Assembly: GCA_021464245.1 (NCBI GenBank)
Contig: JADCRB010000066.1
Coordinates: 1,091,548 to 1,155,547 of the forward strand
Reading direction: 5' to 3'
DNA: 64,000 bases
DNA from: Carallia brachiata
Lineage: Eukaryota > Streptophyta > Magnoliopsida > Malpighiales > Rhizophoraceae
Shown piece after piece: positions 36,602 to 49,480 of this stretch. The notes below the pieces were generated by a model. It saw only the letters and a program-made list of their open reading frames with translations, was not told the DNA's origin and made no database searches. Within the stretch, counting starts at the first letter, position 1. Each line of letters opens with the position of its first letter. A program made the translations under genes and the position numbers.

Positions 36602-37119
36602 GGGTTAATTTCAAAACAAATCACCACATTTATATTTTTTAATAAATCTAGCACAATTTCTAAAAATTTATAAATCTAGTACAGTTTAATTATTTTTTAA
36701 CAAATTTAGCACAATATTTAAAAATTTATAAATCTAATACAATTTAATTATTTTCTAATAAATTTAGCACGCTGTTAGTTAAAAATAATCAATTAAAAGT
36801 AACTGAATTTCTTAATAAACACATATGACACGTCTACATCTAAATTTTTTTGAGCATACATCTATATCTAAATTTAATACAGTTTAAAACCCTCAAATAT
36901 TATATGTACATATATACATACTGGGAGATTCGATTATTTTTAACTGACAGTATTCTACATTTGTTAAAAAATAATTAAACTATACTAGATTTGTTAGTTT
37001 TTAAAGGTTGTACTAAATTTGTTAAAAAATAATTGAATTGTATTAGATTGTAAATTTTTAAAAGTTGTACTAAATTTATAAAAAAACGTAAAAATGATGA
37101 TAGTTTTTGATATTAACCC
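36602..37119. mobile_element. Foldback MITE with repeated AT-rich arms (copy 2)
   Basis: The termini are GGGTTAATTTCAAAA and, as reverse complement, GGGTTAATATCAAAA. The arms are built of AAATCTAGTACAGTTTAATT-type units in inverted order around a unique centre. Same family as 5588-6068. Confidence 0.75.
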
Positions 37120-37310
37120 CAAAGAAAAAAGAGGGAATTTTTTTATCCACATCAATAAAATAAACTGACTCATAGTGCCACGTATTTTTGATAGAAATAT
37201 AGTTATTCACCTATACACAAACTTTTGTTAAACGAAATAACCTACGTTGAATTTTTTTGATATCAAAATAAAAAGTTATTGGCCTAAAATAAGACTTACC
37301 TCCTAAAACC

Positions 37311-39030
37311 TTAGGCCATCTAATCCAAAAAAAAAAAAAAAACACAAACAAATAAAAGATACGACCAATCTAGAATCCAGCCAAACCCCAATAATCAAAA
37401 TCACTAAAGAAAGTTCATCTGACTCAAGAATCTAGGATCCAACAAAAGCAAATCAAACAAATAAGAACCCAAAAAAAAAAAGGGAAAACATTATAACCTT
37501 TTAAAATGATATCTGGCTTATGTTTTGTTCCATTGATCCTTTCTTCATGAGATAACTGTGACTGTTCGTTTTCAAAATACTTGATAATTTTTGTTGATGT
37601 CTAGGCTTAGAGCCAATGATATTCATAGCAGCACGGTTAAGTCTTTGTGGCCATTGAAGTGCTTTCAAACTGTGATAATTGCACCGCCAAGGCGTTTCTA
37701 TGAGAACATAGATCCACCTTGGAGAATTAGTTGCTGCCCTCAATTCACTTTGCCTTCAAACTTTGTTGTAGCATGCTCCTAGCGCAATGACTAGTGGTGG
37801 CAGTGGAGCTGACTCAAACGTTTGATCATTTTATTTTTTTTAGCCATTTTATCATTTTATTTTGTGTATATGGGGGCATGTTGGACACTTTGAACTATTA
37901 TAACACCATTTTCATAATAAAATCTAACTCTTTTTAACAGTTACTTGGCGAAGTATGCTTTTCGTTACTGTATGAATAGTTTAATATATTTTTAGTAATT
38001 TAAAATACATTAGTACGCTGTTTGTATTGAATGCAAATTACAATATATTGGATGTAATTTTCCCTCTAAGGTGTAGACCTCATCTGCTTCATCACAATGG
38101 ACTTTCGACTCCCTCAAAGGTTTGAAAGTCGGCTAATTCTACGCCCACCCCGCCCAATTTAGGATGGGCTCTTTTGTGGTCCAAGATAAAATATCTTGGA
38201 TCAGGCCTCGATGGTGATTTTTTCTGGCCGCTTGGTGTTCAAACTTTTAGACAACCCACCAATAACATTAGATCAGTTTCATAAAAAAAAAATAAAAAAA
38301 AAATAAAAAAAATTAAAAAGTAATGATATTCATCTTAACTAAATATTATGATTAAACGTTCTAAATATACTTAAAAGGACATAGATGAATTTTTTTAAAA
38401 AAAAATTATTAATTATAACATTTTAAAATTTAATTTAATTTCTTTAAATATATTATGTATAACTCATTAAATTAATTCAAGGTGAATACCATTATTTCTT
38501 AAAAAAAATTAGACTACCCACCAACAATTTTGCCTCAAATAAATGCTTAAACAGTTGTATCAAGTGTCTATCGACAACTTCAAAAAGTCAAAATTCTACA
38601 TGGTAAAAAAAACAAAAGGTAAAAACAAAGACAAGAAATTACATCCCACGTAAGTTAAAAGTAAAACTAGGTTGTATGTAGTACTTCGTACCCGTTGTAC
38701 ACAAACACAAAAAAAGTAAAAAACAGCGGTTTGCGTTCGTACAAAAATTTTGTGCTCGCACCACGCTGTCCACTCATTTAATCGTCAAGAGAACAATGAA
38801 GCTGAAGCAGATCACTTTTAAAATCTGATGAACTAAGATTGGCCCAAAACAAACATAGGGCCTTCAGACAGTTTGGATTCAAGTTCAAGGAACAAAATGC
38901 AGGGCCTCCTGTAGTCCAATGAGACTCCACGTCCTCCCCCCTTTGGTAATGTTTCCGTTCTCATTCACATTTACACAAGTATGATTTTTCTCATCTATTG
39001 GTGGTACTTTGAGTGATATTAATTTTGTGG
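37311..39030. other. Unit 2 left flank, no gene
   Basis: Counterpart of 26265-28500. Repeat DNA without coding potential, with A-rich simple tracts near 38283-38320. Confidence 0.5.
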
Positions 39031-39044
39031 AACGAAGATGACAC

Positions 39045-39200
39045 ATGCTTGAATTTCGGCATGTGTTACAGGAAGACAATTCATGCCCAAATTTTTTTGC
39101 CAAGTTTGTTGCTGTTGATCTATATTCGGGGATTACGGTAGAGGTTCTTCCCCAAATCAGTACTATTAAAATCAGATGGGACCAATTAATTTCAACAAGA
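39045..39200 (+). pseudogene. LINE RNase-H remnant, unit 2
   Basis: It reads FRHVLQEDNSCPNFFAKFVA and DLYSGITVEVLPQIS; equivalent to 28517-28660. Confidence 0.6.
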
Positions 39201-39239
39201 AAAACTACAAATCAACCCAACGTGATCAAATTTAGCCTC

Positions 39240-40380
39240 TGAAATTACAAATTCAAAAAAGGAAAAAAAAGTAAACTCCTAGACAAAAATGTCCAACTTT
39301 TGTACCCAATTGTAACAAAGTTTTGTTTTTTTCAACATATTTTGTGAAACAACAAAATCTAGTTTTTTTTTAATCACATTTTATTAATATGATTGTAAAA
39401 AATGAAAATTTGTTACAATTGGCCTCAACAATGTGGTAAAAATTCGGACAAATTTATTCGGAAACATAATGGCTCCATTCTAAAAAGAGCACCAATACAT
39501 GTGTTAAATTTTAGTGTCTCGATTAGTATCCTGAATAAAAATAAGACTGATAATTTTAAAACAAAATTAATAGTTTTGTAATAAAAAATACCAATTTTTA
39601 ATTTTTATTTCAAAAATTATTAGTGTTGTTTTAAAATTATTAATTTTATTTTTATTTGAGATACTAAAATTCAGGATACTAATATTTTTTCTTTTAAAAT
39701 CGATCAAAAAAACTATTGAAATGACCCATTTGACCGTGTAGTTTTGAGCCAAACACAGTTTTTCCGATTTGTGTGGTTAGGGGAGGCCACGCCCCCGATA
39801 TATTTTGCAAAAATTAGCCGGAGGTTGGAAGAGCAGCGTCGAACCCAAGACATTTTTTCGAGTCCCCTAACAACATTTAAGCCAAATGATGATAGCGAAG
39901 TTTGCGCTGTTTCTTCATCTTTTTGGCTACAATCGTTAATCATCTCTTGAAAAATATTTACATCTCGTATACTTACTTACATTTTAAAGAAAAATATATG
40001 AAATGACATATGACATTATATTTTATCCTTACAATTCTTTTAACAACGCATTTTTCTTGTATTTTACACAAATAAGTCTTATAACTTAGGAAGCAAGAAT
40101 CATCTCTAAAAATCGGCTCCAAAACTGAAATTCTCAAATTCAAGTATAAGTCATGTTAAAATTTTAATGATTTTGGCATATAGTTTTGTACAGAGCTTTC
40201 TTAGTTTCTTCAAGTTGTATTCCAATAAACAAAAACCCTTTTGTCACCAAATCTGATCCTGAGGCAACGAAAATTGGCAGCATCCTCCAGGCATTCTATC
40301 CTGCAAAGATTGGGACTAGCCTGCCGCTAAAAACCATTCCGCGTAATGAAGGAAAAAGGATACAAAAAAGCAAGACTTGT
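39240..40380. other. Unit 2 distal 5' region of ANK2
   Basis: Conserved non-coding DNA shared with the other two units. Nothing coding is supported. Confidence 0.4.
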
Positions 40381-40382
40381 CA

Positions 40383-40458
40383 TTGACATTGACCTAAAAA
40401 TGAAGTCTACGAATGCACTAGAAAACGGAAAGCTAGCTTCCAAGCAGGGACCGTGACG
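40383..40458 (+). promoter_or_regulatory. Tandem W-box and TGACG motif cluster upstream of ANK2
   Basis: TTGACATTGACC at 40383-40394 and TGACG at 40454-40458, in the same spacing as unit 1. Confidence 0.4.
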
Positions 40459-41300
40459 ATGGCCCAGGATTGATCGTCCAGTCTGTGAAGCCTGGAAGTT
40501 CTTGATCACCACCATGTCACCTTATCTACAACTAAGTAAAGAGGCAATCCTTGGCCCCTCTCTTTCAATGTAAATGATAATCAAGTTTAAGAAGCTTCCT
40601 GTTGATTACATCAGTATATCGACAGCATTTCTTCATCTTTTTGTGCAATTTTGCGGGATATAAAAGTGCGAGCCTTAATGCAACGATATAATTGCTTTTA
40701 CTTTAATGTGTTCAAATGTGTTAAATTTTATTATCTTAATTAATATTCTGAATGAAATAAAATTAATATTTTTTATAACAAAATTAATAATATTTACAAT
40801 AAAAAAATTATAATTTTTAAGTTCTATTATAAAATTTTTAATTTTATTATATTTAAGATAATTAATTAAAATATCAAAATTCTACATATATATGAGTGCT
40901 TATATGTGAAAATAATAATAAATCTGCATAGATATGACCATTTTTCGCCGCACCCTATCGCGTAGGAGGAGGAAGAGTATGAGACTTAAGCCAGTTGACA
41001 TCCACATGTTGGCATGAAATGTAAACTCGTTTGAAAAATGGTTTTAGACTTTTTTCTCCGAGGACAAAAGCATGGAGACAACGTGGAAATCCAAGCCCAC
41101 GTCACCAAAAAACAAAGTCACCATCTAAAGAACATTGCTTTCTCAATGTGAAAGTAAGACACCAACTTAAGACGTTAGTTTCCTTGAAACTACGAGGCAA
41201 TAAGCAAATGGGGTCCCCTGAATTTGCAAAGAAATTGTTGGTGAATCCGTGTGAAAACTGTAGAGAAAGATAAGCCAGAAGAATCAGGAAGAACAAAGAG

Positions 41301-41310
41301 CTATAATAAT
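41301..41310 (+). promoter_or_regulatory. Putative TATA box of ANK2
   Basis: CTATAATAAT about 118 bases upstream of the ATG, identical to the ANK1 element. Confidence 0.4.
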
Positions 41311-41419
41311 CAGACCTCCCACAAAGGCAAATTCCATCTCTCATTTACTTCCATTTTTTTCAAAGTGTTGTACAAAACATACTTCTTCAAGATCTTGAAG
41401 CCTGAAAAAGGACAAGCAC

Positions 41420-43950
41420 ATGGATCCAGGACTTTTTGATGCAATTATGGAGAATGACACCACCACATTTCTCAACATGGCTAGAGAAAACAAAGGAATG
41501 CTAGAGCAAAGAACAGCTATGACATTAGACACAGTGTTGCACCTTGCTTCAAGGTTTGGACACCTTGAATTGGTGAAAGAAATCATCCGGTTGTGTCCTG
41601 AAATGGTTGCCGCTGGGAACAAAACGATGGATACCCCACTTCATGAGGCCTGTCGCCAAGGGAATTCGAAGGTGTTAACTCTGCTCTTAGGGGCGAATCC
41701 GAGCTCTGCCCGTAAGCTCAATTCTGAGAACCAGAGTGTGCTTTTTGTGGCTTGCAGTTATGGATATCTTGATGTGGTGAAGCTACTTTTGAAACTTCCT
41801 GAATTGGTAAAATTGGAGGAAGATGGCTTCGACCAAAGTTGCGTTCATGTCGCAGCATCCCAAGGTCACACAGGTAGGCTGCTTATTTCATTCATAACTC
41901 GTATTTTACTTACTATAACAAACAACAACAACAAAACCTTAATCCCAAATTTAATTGGAATCAATTATATAAATTTTTTCTCGTCATTTTGTTTAATTAT
42001 TGAACTGAATTTGGGGTGAGATCTAATTGTTCTAGATCCTTTTTTGCAACGCAAAAATAACAGTACTACTGATGTGCAGGTTTGGTTAAAGAGTTGCTTA
42101 CCGTATTCCCAAGCTTCACTCAAAAGTTTGACAGAAAAGGAAATTCACCCTTGCACTATGCTTGTGTTGAAGGGCACCAAGACATAACCCAGCTGCTTCT
42201 AGACCATGATGCAAGCGTTGCTCTGCACTATAACTGCAACGGCTACACGCCACTGCACTTGGCAGTGATTCATGGAAAATCATCAATCCTTGTAGAATTT
42301 TTGCTGAAGGCTCCATCCTCCTATCAGCAGCTCACAAAAGACGGGGAGACGGTCATTCACCTGGCTGTAAAACATAGACAACACAAAGCCTTCTTATTCT
42401 TAGCACAGAAATTCAATATCGCTGATCTCTTAAATTGTCAAGACCGATATGGTAACAGCATCTTGCATCTTGCAGTTAATGAAAGACAATATGAGGTAAG
42501 AAATTAAGTGAGTCTTTTCGTTGCTGCGTTGCAAATCGAACATAACATGTTATCCTTATAATTTTGCCAAATTATTTTGATTTTTACGAGGTTCCTAATT
42601 GATCTGCGTTTCACTTGATCAACAAGAGATCCGCATGAAACAGGAATAATACTGCCGATCCCTATGATTCTTGTTACTTAATTGTCAAGTTTTGTCTTGG
42701 ATACTGTTAAGCATTTGCAAGCATTCACTTAAATTGTTTGTGTTTTGCTTCAGATTGCAGAGTACTTGATCAAGAAAACAGCTTTGAAGGTTAATGCTAG
42801 GAACATAGAGAGGCTCACAGCACTAGATATCCTTGACAAGGACGAAGACAGTGAAGAAAGCCAGTCTCTCAAGACATTGCTAATAGGAGCAGGTGGCAAA
42901 AGGAGCACTGAAGGATCATCAGACATTGCAGAAAGACTGAGAACCACTTCCCAACCGGTGGGAAGCATAAGAAGAACACTGCATCATCAAAAGCTTATAG
43001 AACCTTTCAGTTCTTTACCTCCCAGTTCTTCATGGACAAGCTTCAGCTCTACAAGTGCACAGAGCTCACCAAGCAGCGGTAACATTTCATCACCTCAAAA
43101 CCAAGCAACAGAAAGAAATGAGAAGGAAATATCACTGCCGTGGAGCTTATATTCTCATCATTCTCCAGACAGTTTAAAAATCTTGAGACCTCCTATGCCT
43201 GGCACAAGAAGGAACAAGAAGATGTGGACAGAACAATGTCAAAATGTGGAAATTGAAAGAGCTAAAGCATATCCTTTTGCCCCAATAGATATGCAACAAT
43301 ACAACCATCTTAGTGAACCAAAACTGGAAGGAGCACCTGAGCTTTGCATTCACCGCCAGAAGAAGCTTCGTGATGTACATACAGAGGCAGTGCAGAATGC
43401 GCGGAACACCGTCACTCTGGTTGCTATTTTGATTGCAACAGTGACCTTTGCTGCAGGTGTTACTCCTCCTGGTGGTGTCTATCAGGATGGAGTATTGAAA
43501 GGGAAAGCACTGGCAGGCAGAACTATAGCTTTCAAAGTTTTTGCACTAAGTAACAATGTTGCATTATTTACATCTCTTTCTATTGTCATTGTTCTTGTCA
43601 GTATCATCCCTTTCAGAAGAAAACCACAGATGAAAATCCTTATGATTGCTCACAAGGCCATGTGGGTAGCAGTGTCATTCATGGCAACAAGTTATGTTGC
43701 TGCTACATGGGTGATCATGCCACACAGTAAAGGGTCAGATTGGATACTTGTGTCAGTAATAGCAGTTGGTGGTAGCACATTTGGAATGGTCTTCATTGGT
43801 CTAAGCATGATATTAGCCAGACAGTGGCAGCAGAAAACCAAGTGGCGGAAATCAAGGAAAGGAATGAGAGAGGGAGAGGGAAACCAGGAAACAGAAAGCC
43901 AGGATTCAGATTTCGAGAGCTCCTTCCAGCAAGGCTATCACTCATACTGA
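41420..43950 (+). CDS. ANK2: ankyrin repeat protein with C-terminal PGG membrane domain
   Basis: Exons 41420-41873, 42080-42495 and 42754-43950, 688 residues, with splice sites and phases as in ANK1. It starts [12 protein letters not shown]. About nine ankyrin repeats are followed by a Ser-rich linker and a PGG domain ([11 protein letters not shown]) with four membrane helices, ending [10 protein letters not shown]. It differs from ANK1 by scattered substitutions only; notable are SIRRTLHH for STRRTLHH, a Trp in KKMWTEQ, and KAYPFAP for KADPFAP in the linker. There is no stop, frameshift or splice-site damage, so it is probably functional. Inferred role: membrane-bound defence or stress signalling of the ACD6/ITN1 type. 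Confidence 0.93.
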
Positions 43951-44120
43951 TTGTACCCAATTAGAGCTCACACTCTTTGTCAGCAGAACTGTGCTTCATT
44001 CACCACTTGTATATATGTACAACCAACATGAAGGATTTATATATAATTCTTTTATTTCAGTCAGAATTCAAAAGAGAATGCTATACTAACAGAAAATTTC
44101 CAGCAGACCAGGAAATGACG

Positions 44121-44610
44121 CTAACACATTATGCTTTGTGAAACTGCTCCCAAATCAAAATCCCATTTAGGCCTGCAGGTTGCACTTTTGGACATTTGAT
44201 GCTTTATCCAATCCATAACCACCTCCTGCATTCGTTCCTCGTCATCCCAGTAATCGTAAACTTCAAACGTCAGACTTCCTATCTCCAAAATCACCCGGAC
44301 ATACGCCATTCCTGCAAAAGGAATAAAGCACATATAAGCATAACATACGCAGGGATACAGTTATATTTGCAGGTGGAGCCTTAGGAGTAGCCATAATAAC
44401 ATAATTCCTTTGAACAACCAAGATGCAGGAGAACTGAAGCACAGACCGATGAAGAATTGGGAAAAAATTTACAAATACGAAAACTATGATTTAAAGTCCA
44501 ATGCCCTGAATCAGAATGGAATGTATTCGTTGGTGAAACAAAAAATTTGAAGCAAAGAGGCTGTTTACTTGACTCGAACGCATGATCTCCAGGTCAGTAC
44601 TAACCTTACC
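44121..44610 (-). CDS. Small unrecognised gene, last exons (unit 2)
   Basis: On the minus strand a terminal exon (44311-44121) follows a good acceptor (CCTTTTGCAG) and encodes MAYVRVILEIGSLTFEVYDY and then WDDEERMQEVVMDWIKHQMS, ending at TAG. A donor (AATG|GTAAGG) at 44610 in matching phase would join it to a short upstream piece reading FFLAVENG. A TATAAATAG-like box (near 45096-45103, read on the minus strand as CTATTTATAATA) could serve as promoter. I do not recognise the family. The exon is open here but damaged in units 1 and 3, which suggests a dying passenger gene convergent with ANK2. It could also be part of a longer transcript. Confidence 0.35.
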
Positions 44611-44619
44611 ATTTTCAAC

Positions 44620-45857
44620 AGCCAAAAAAAAATCCCTGTAAATCCGATATGATGCGAAAACTCAATCCAATACATTAAAGCATAACAAGAAGCGCAGAGT
44701 AAAACGACCTGCAGAATGAAGACATGTAAGTGAAGCAAAATAAAGTAAATCCAGCAGGATATTGAGAATTCCAAAATTTGATGGTCAGATTACAAAATCA
44801 TATGATAATATGTTCAGGAAAGAACTTGTTGACTTGTACCAACAATTCACTACAAAACCTGTACATAACAATAGGCCCAAATTCTTGTATTCTATCTATC
44901 CTAGAATGATTCGTAGGGAAGTTTCTTCTGAGGATAAAAAGGATGTCATACCAATTTTCACCATGAACCACCAGCACAGTTTCATGTCCCTTCTCTAAGT
45001 TCCATCTTTTTCTGAATGAAGGACAACAGCACCAGCCCTTGTTGAGGTCTTTAACCCCATGGAAACGAAGACCTTACTGGAACGAAGGCCTTATTATAAA
45101 TAGGCACACACCCCGTTAAAAAGAAGCAAAAAAAAAAATCCAACACAAAATACAAGACTTCCATGTAGTTCTCCATAGATTCGCACAGAAAATTGCATAG
45201 TTATCGGACTGAGATAGACCACCTACATTAAACCAAAGTAACAGACCCATATATGTTTAGCCTATTACGAACCGGCACCTCTTCATAAACACAAGTCTTT
45301 TCCACCAAACCGTCCAAACAGTGCACAAATATATAAGTACATTATCTTGACAATATGAAAAGGGAAAAAATTATGTGACTCAAACGTAATGCGTATCATT
45401 TTATGTTGTAGCTTAATGATAATTTGATGTGTTTTTTCTCGTATTGATTTGAATTCGAGTCTCTATATTAATGTATATTCCTTTTAATTGAAGAGTATAC
45501 CCCGTGATGCAGTATTGTGAATTCAAAATTTATTAACATTATGATTAAGTATAGAGAAGGTCCCTTAGGTTTAATAGTGTTAGAATGAGGATCTCTTTTT
45601 ATAAATTGATTTGAATGGAGCAATCAAACCGAAATTATTCTAATTTCGGTCCATAAATTTGATAAATAATATGTCTGCTATATTTTTTTTTTTCTTGATT
45701 AAAAAAAAACTTAACGAGTAGAAAGTAATTAATTAGAATTTTTTTTTGTTTTTTAAATAATCAATTAAAATTATTCAAAAAATCTTTATCGTTATTTCTG
45801 TCCTGTCATCCACACTTGTACCCTAGTGCTATATAAGGAAAAAAAAAAGGGATCCAT
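44620..45857. other. ANK2 downstream region
   Basis: Possible promoter and leader of the minus-strand gene (44640-45130), followed by AT-rich DNA shared with units 1 and 3. Confidence 0.4.
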
Positions 45858-46073
45858 TACATGGCCAAATAATTTTTTCCTACTATGTCCACATGCATTT
45901 TTTTTGTGCAACCACAAGCATTTTTTGTACAACCACAAAGAAAAAATGTGCAACGAAAAAATAATAATATTTTTTGAATTACTTTTTATCGATTTGGTTG
46001 CACAAAACACGCTCCTGATTGCACAAAAAAAATTTCGTGTGGAGGCAGTAGGGAAAAATCATTTGGCCATAAA
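45858..46073. mobile_element. MITE with about 38-bp TIRs in unit 2
   Basis: The left end is ATGGCCAAATAATTTTTTCC and the reverse complement of the right end is ATGGCCAAATGATTTTTCCC; both continue with CTACTRYSTCCACAYG. The body has GTGCAACCACAA repeats. Absent from the same position in unit 1. Confidence 0.7.
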
Positions 46074-46124
46074 CTTTTTTCCAAAAAAAAAAAAGGTAGT
46101 ATGATGTTGTCACCCTCGCTGAAC

Positions 46125-46270
46125 TGACAAGGATCTTTCAGCCCTGTCCTGGGACTGACCAAAGAATAGATTCCCCTGGATGCTGCTACGAAAGGGGGTG
46201 CTTGCATTCCCGGAAGCTGCAAATTAGTGCAAATCTCGGATTCTTTTCTAGACTCCACACTTATAAATCA
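46125..46270 (+). promoter_or_regulatory. Promoter-like conserved block, unit 2
   Basis: CCTGTCCTGGGACTGACC, GGAAGCTGCAAATTAGTGCA and ACTCCACACTTATAAATC, as in unit 1. Confidence 0.45.
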
Positions 46271-46745
46271 TAATAACAGTGCAAATCTTTATTGTTAAGT
46301 TATTGATGTGTGCTTATTGTTGGTAGGGTTGGTCCCTTAGGAATACTTTAGAGTTAAAGGATTTATATTTCTATTTTGGTGTTTTGGATTATAATTTTAG
46401 AAAGATGGTGTAACTATCGTGAGAACATTTAAGAGTTATTTTCATGATGTTATTGTTTAACTCATTAGATATTGTCTAATAAATTTCGTAATGAACTCAA
46501 AAAGTTTATAAGTAAGGACGAGCAGTTTAACATGATTAAAAGCTATAAAATATAATGATGAAAAGAGAGATAGAATATTTTACTTGCGTTAGTAAAATAA
46601 GTTGACTCACAATATCACGTACTTTCAACAGAAAAATAGTTATTGACCTATATACAAATTTTTGTTAATCGAAGCAACCTATATTGAACTTTTTTAATGT
46701 CAAACTAAAAACTTATTGACCTGAAATAAGATTTATCCCCTGAAA

Positions 46746-48384
46746 ACCTTAGGCCATCCAATTAAAAAAAAAAAAAACAAAAGATTCGTCCAATCTAGAA
46801 TCCAGCCAAACCCCAATAACCAAAAAGTTCATCCGACTCAAGAATCTGCGATCCAACAAAAGCAAATCAAACAAATAAACACCCAGAAAGAAAAAAAAAA
46901 CATTATAACTTTTTAAATGATATCTGGCTTATGTTTATTCCATTGATCATTTCTTCATGAGATAATTGTGACTGCTCGTTTTCAAAAATACTTGAAATTT
47001 TTTGTTGATGTCTAGGCTTGGAGCCAATGGTATTCATAGCAGTACGGTTGAGTCTTTGTCGCCATTGAATTTCTTTCAAGCTGTGACAATTGCACCACCA
47101 AGGCGTTTGTCTGAGAATATAGATCCACCTTAGAGAATTAGTTACCGCCATCAATTCACTTTGCCTTCAAACTTTGTTGTAGCATGTTCCCAGCGCAATG
47201 ACTAGTGGTGGCAGTGGGGCTGACTCAAACTTATGATCATTTTATTTTTTTTAGCCATTTTATCATTTTATGTCTGTAGGTTCTTTTTGGACACTTTTTT
47301 TTTTTTTTTTGGTTACCTCATTTTGGACACTTTGAAGTATTATGACAACATTTTTGTAATAAAATCTAACTCTTTCTAAGAGTCACTTTATGAAGTATGC
47401 TTTTTGTTAATGTATGAAAAGTTTAATATATTTTTAATCATTTAAAATACATTATTTTGTTGTTTGTATTAAATATAAATTACAATATGTTACAATGGAC
47501 TTTGGTCTCCCTCAAAAGTTTTAAATTCGGCTAACTCTACGCCCAGCCCGTCCAACTTCGAATGGGCTCTTTTGTGGTCCAAGATAAAAATGTCTTGGAT
47601 CAGACGGTGATTTTTTTGTCCGCTTCGCGTTCAAACTTTTGGACAACCCATTAATAACATTAGATCAGTGTAATAAAAAAATAAAAAATAAAAAAAAATA
47701 CTAGACCAAAAAAATAAAAATAAAAAAAAAATGAAAAGTAACGATATTTATCTTAACTAAATATCATGATTAAACTTTTAAAATATACTTAAAAGGAAAT
47801 AGATGATTCTTTTTAAAAAAAGAAAAAGTTATTAAATACAATATTTTTAATTTAATTTATTTTTTCAAAAAAATATTCTGCATAACTCATTAAATTAATT
47901 TAAGGTGAATAACAATATTTCTTTTATATAAAAAAGAATTGGATGACCCACCAATAACGTAATCTCAAATAGATATTTCATATAGATACAGTCATGTCAT
48001 ATGTTTATCGTCACCTTAAAAAAAGTTAGAATTCTACATGTTAGAAAAAATGATAAAAAAAGAGACAGGAAATGATGTACCAGGTAAGCTAGAAGTAAAA
48101 CTAAGTTGTATGTAGTAGGTACTTTGTACCTGTTATATACAAACACATAAAAACAGCGGTTTGTGTTCGAATAAAAAGTTTGTGCTCGCACAACACTGTC
48201 CGCTCATTTAATCGTCAAGAGAAGAATGAAGCAGATCACTTTTATAACCTGATGAACTAAGATTGGCCCAGAACAAACTTAGGGCCTCCAAACACTTGGG
48301 ATTCAAGTTCAAAGAACTAAATGCAGGGCCTCTTGTAGCCCAATGCGACTCCACGCCCTCTCTCTTTTTTGTAATGTTTTCCTG
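46746..48384. other. Unit 3 left flank, no gene
   Basis: Counterpart of the left flanks of units 1 and 2, with a T-run at 47298-47316 and A-rich tracts near 47675-47735. Confidence 0.5.
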
Positions 48385-48568
48385 TGTCATTCTGACTTGT
48401 TCAAAAATTGTCAAATTTATCAAATATCATTCAATTTGCACTATACCTTTCTGCATCTGCCAAGACCCTGAAAAAAAATTATTTGTAACTTTTAATTTTT
48501 CAAATTTACCAATAACGGATTGGTGGCAATTTCGTAATTTTAAAAATTACCTTTAACCAACTTGATCG

Positions 48569-48602
<34 letters not shown>

Positions 48603-49258
48603 GAGTTTTCAATTTCTTTGCTCGTATGGATCTGAATAGGCTGTAGAACTTTGCAAAGAATAAATGGTATATAAGATCATTGTGATCAACCGGTAGAAAT
48701 ACTCAATTTCCCGTTGTTCAAATTGTCATATTAAAGCCAATTGCTAGAATTGTGCACTATAGTGACCATGAGCGTACTAACATAGTTCTCTACTTATAGC
48801 CAACCAAAATAGTCTCAATGCAGTGGTTTTCATGCTTTTTGGTGCTGGATTATGGAAAAACTCTAAATGTCTAATTGATATAAAGGCTTCAGCTATTTCA
48901 TAAAGATAGTAGTGAGGTGCAAGGTACAAGACTGAGATGGGAATAGTTTGATGAGAAATCATCTGACCATAAGTCAATGTTGCCTGTTTTTGCTTAATCT
49001 CCAGAAAAATCAGGAACTAGAGTGACCAATGTTGATATCACGAATCCAATTTCTGTCTGGTGCAAGAACGTTATACTACCAAAAATAAATTGCAAAATTG
49101 GCAAAACTGTCTAAATCACCTAAACCAATCTACAAAATGGCGAATTGGTTTACACAGTTTCAACCATTGAAAAATTAGTTACGGTTTGAAATTTCTTGGT
49201 TGTAATTTTTCTCTTTAAACCACCTAACCTAACATGCAAACACCCTTAATTCCCTAAT
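48385..49258. mobile_element. Insertion private to unit 3
   Basis: Units 1 and 2 pass directly from the TTTTGTAATGTTT region to CACATTYACACRAGTATGATTTTT, while unit 3 has about 870 bp in between. It includes an (AT)n tract at 48571-48599. No ORF, TIR or LTR structure that I can define, so the nature of the insertion is open. Confidence 0.5.
48571..48599. repeat. (TA)n microsatellite
   Basis: An uninterrupted TA run inside the private insertion of unit 3. Confidence 0.95.
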
Positions 49259-49332
49259 TCACACAAGTATAATTTTTCTTATCTACCGGCGGTACTTTGA
49301 GTGATGGTAATTTTGTGGGACGAAGATAACAT

Positions 49333-49480
49333 ATGCTTGAATGTCGTCATGTGTTGTAGGAAGACAATTCATGCGCAAAATTCTTTGCCAAGTTTGTTGC
49401 TATTGATCTAGGTTCGGTGATTATGGTAGGGGTTCCTCCCCAAATCAGTACTGTTAGAATCAGATTGGACCAATTAATTT
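49333..49480 (+). pseudogene. LINE RNase-H remnant, unit 3
   Basis: Equivalent to 28517-28660, but a TAG replaces the Gln codon in HVLQEDNSC. The rest reads EDNSCAKFFAKFVAIDLG. Confidence 0.6.

Larger units (their letters stand above)
26265..37310 (+). repeat. Ankyrin tandem unit 1
   Basis: First of three head-to-tail units. Landmarks shared with units 2 and 3 in the same order are: CCAATCTAGAATC (26309), CATAGCAGCACGGTTGAG (26586), a LINE RNase-H remnant (28517), a W-box/TGACG cluster (29542), the ANK gene (30587), a minus-strand gene remnant (about 33380), and a promoter-like block (35265). Two extra elements near the right end (35801-36456 and 36602-37119) make this unit longer than unit 2. 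Confidence 0.9.
37311..46745 (+). repeat. Ankyrin tandem unit 2
   Basis: Second head-to-tail unit with the same landmark order as unit 1. It lacks the 35801-36456 and 36602-37119 elements and instead carries its own MITE at 45858-46073. About 33 bp (GGCCACGCCCCCGATATAT region, 39779-39812) is inserted here relative to units 1 and 3. Confidence 0.9.

Noticed and set aside
45826..46104. 92-codon ORF over the unit 2 MITE
   Set aside because: Explained by the MITE and its repeated GTGCAACCACAA words.
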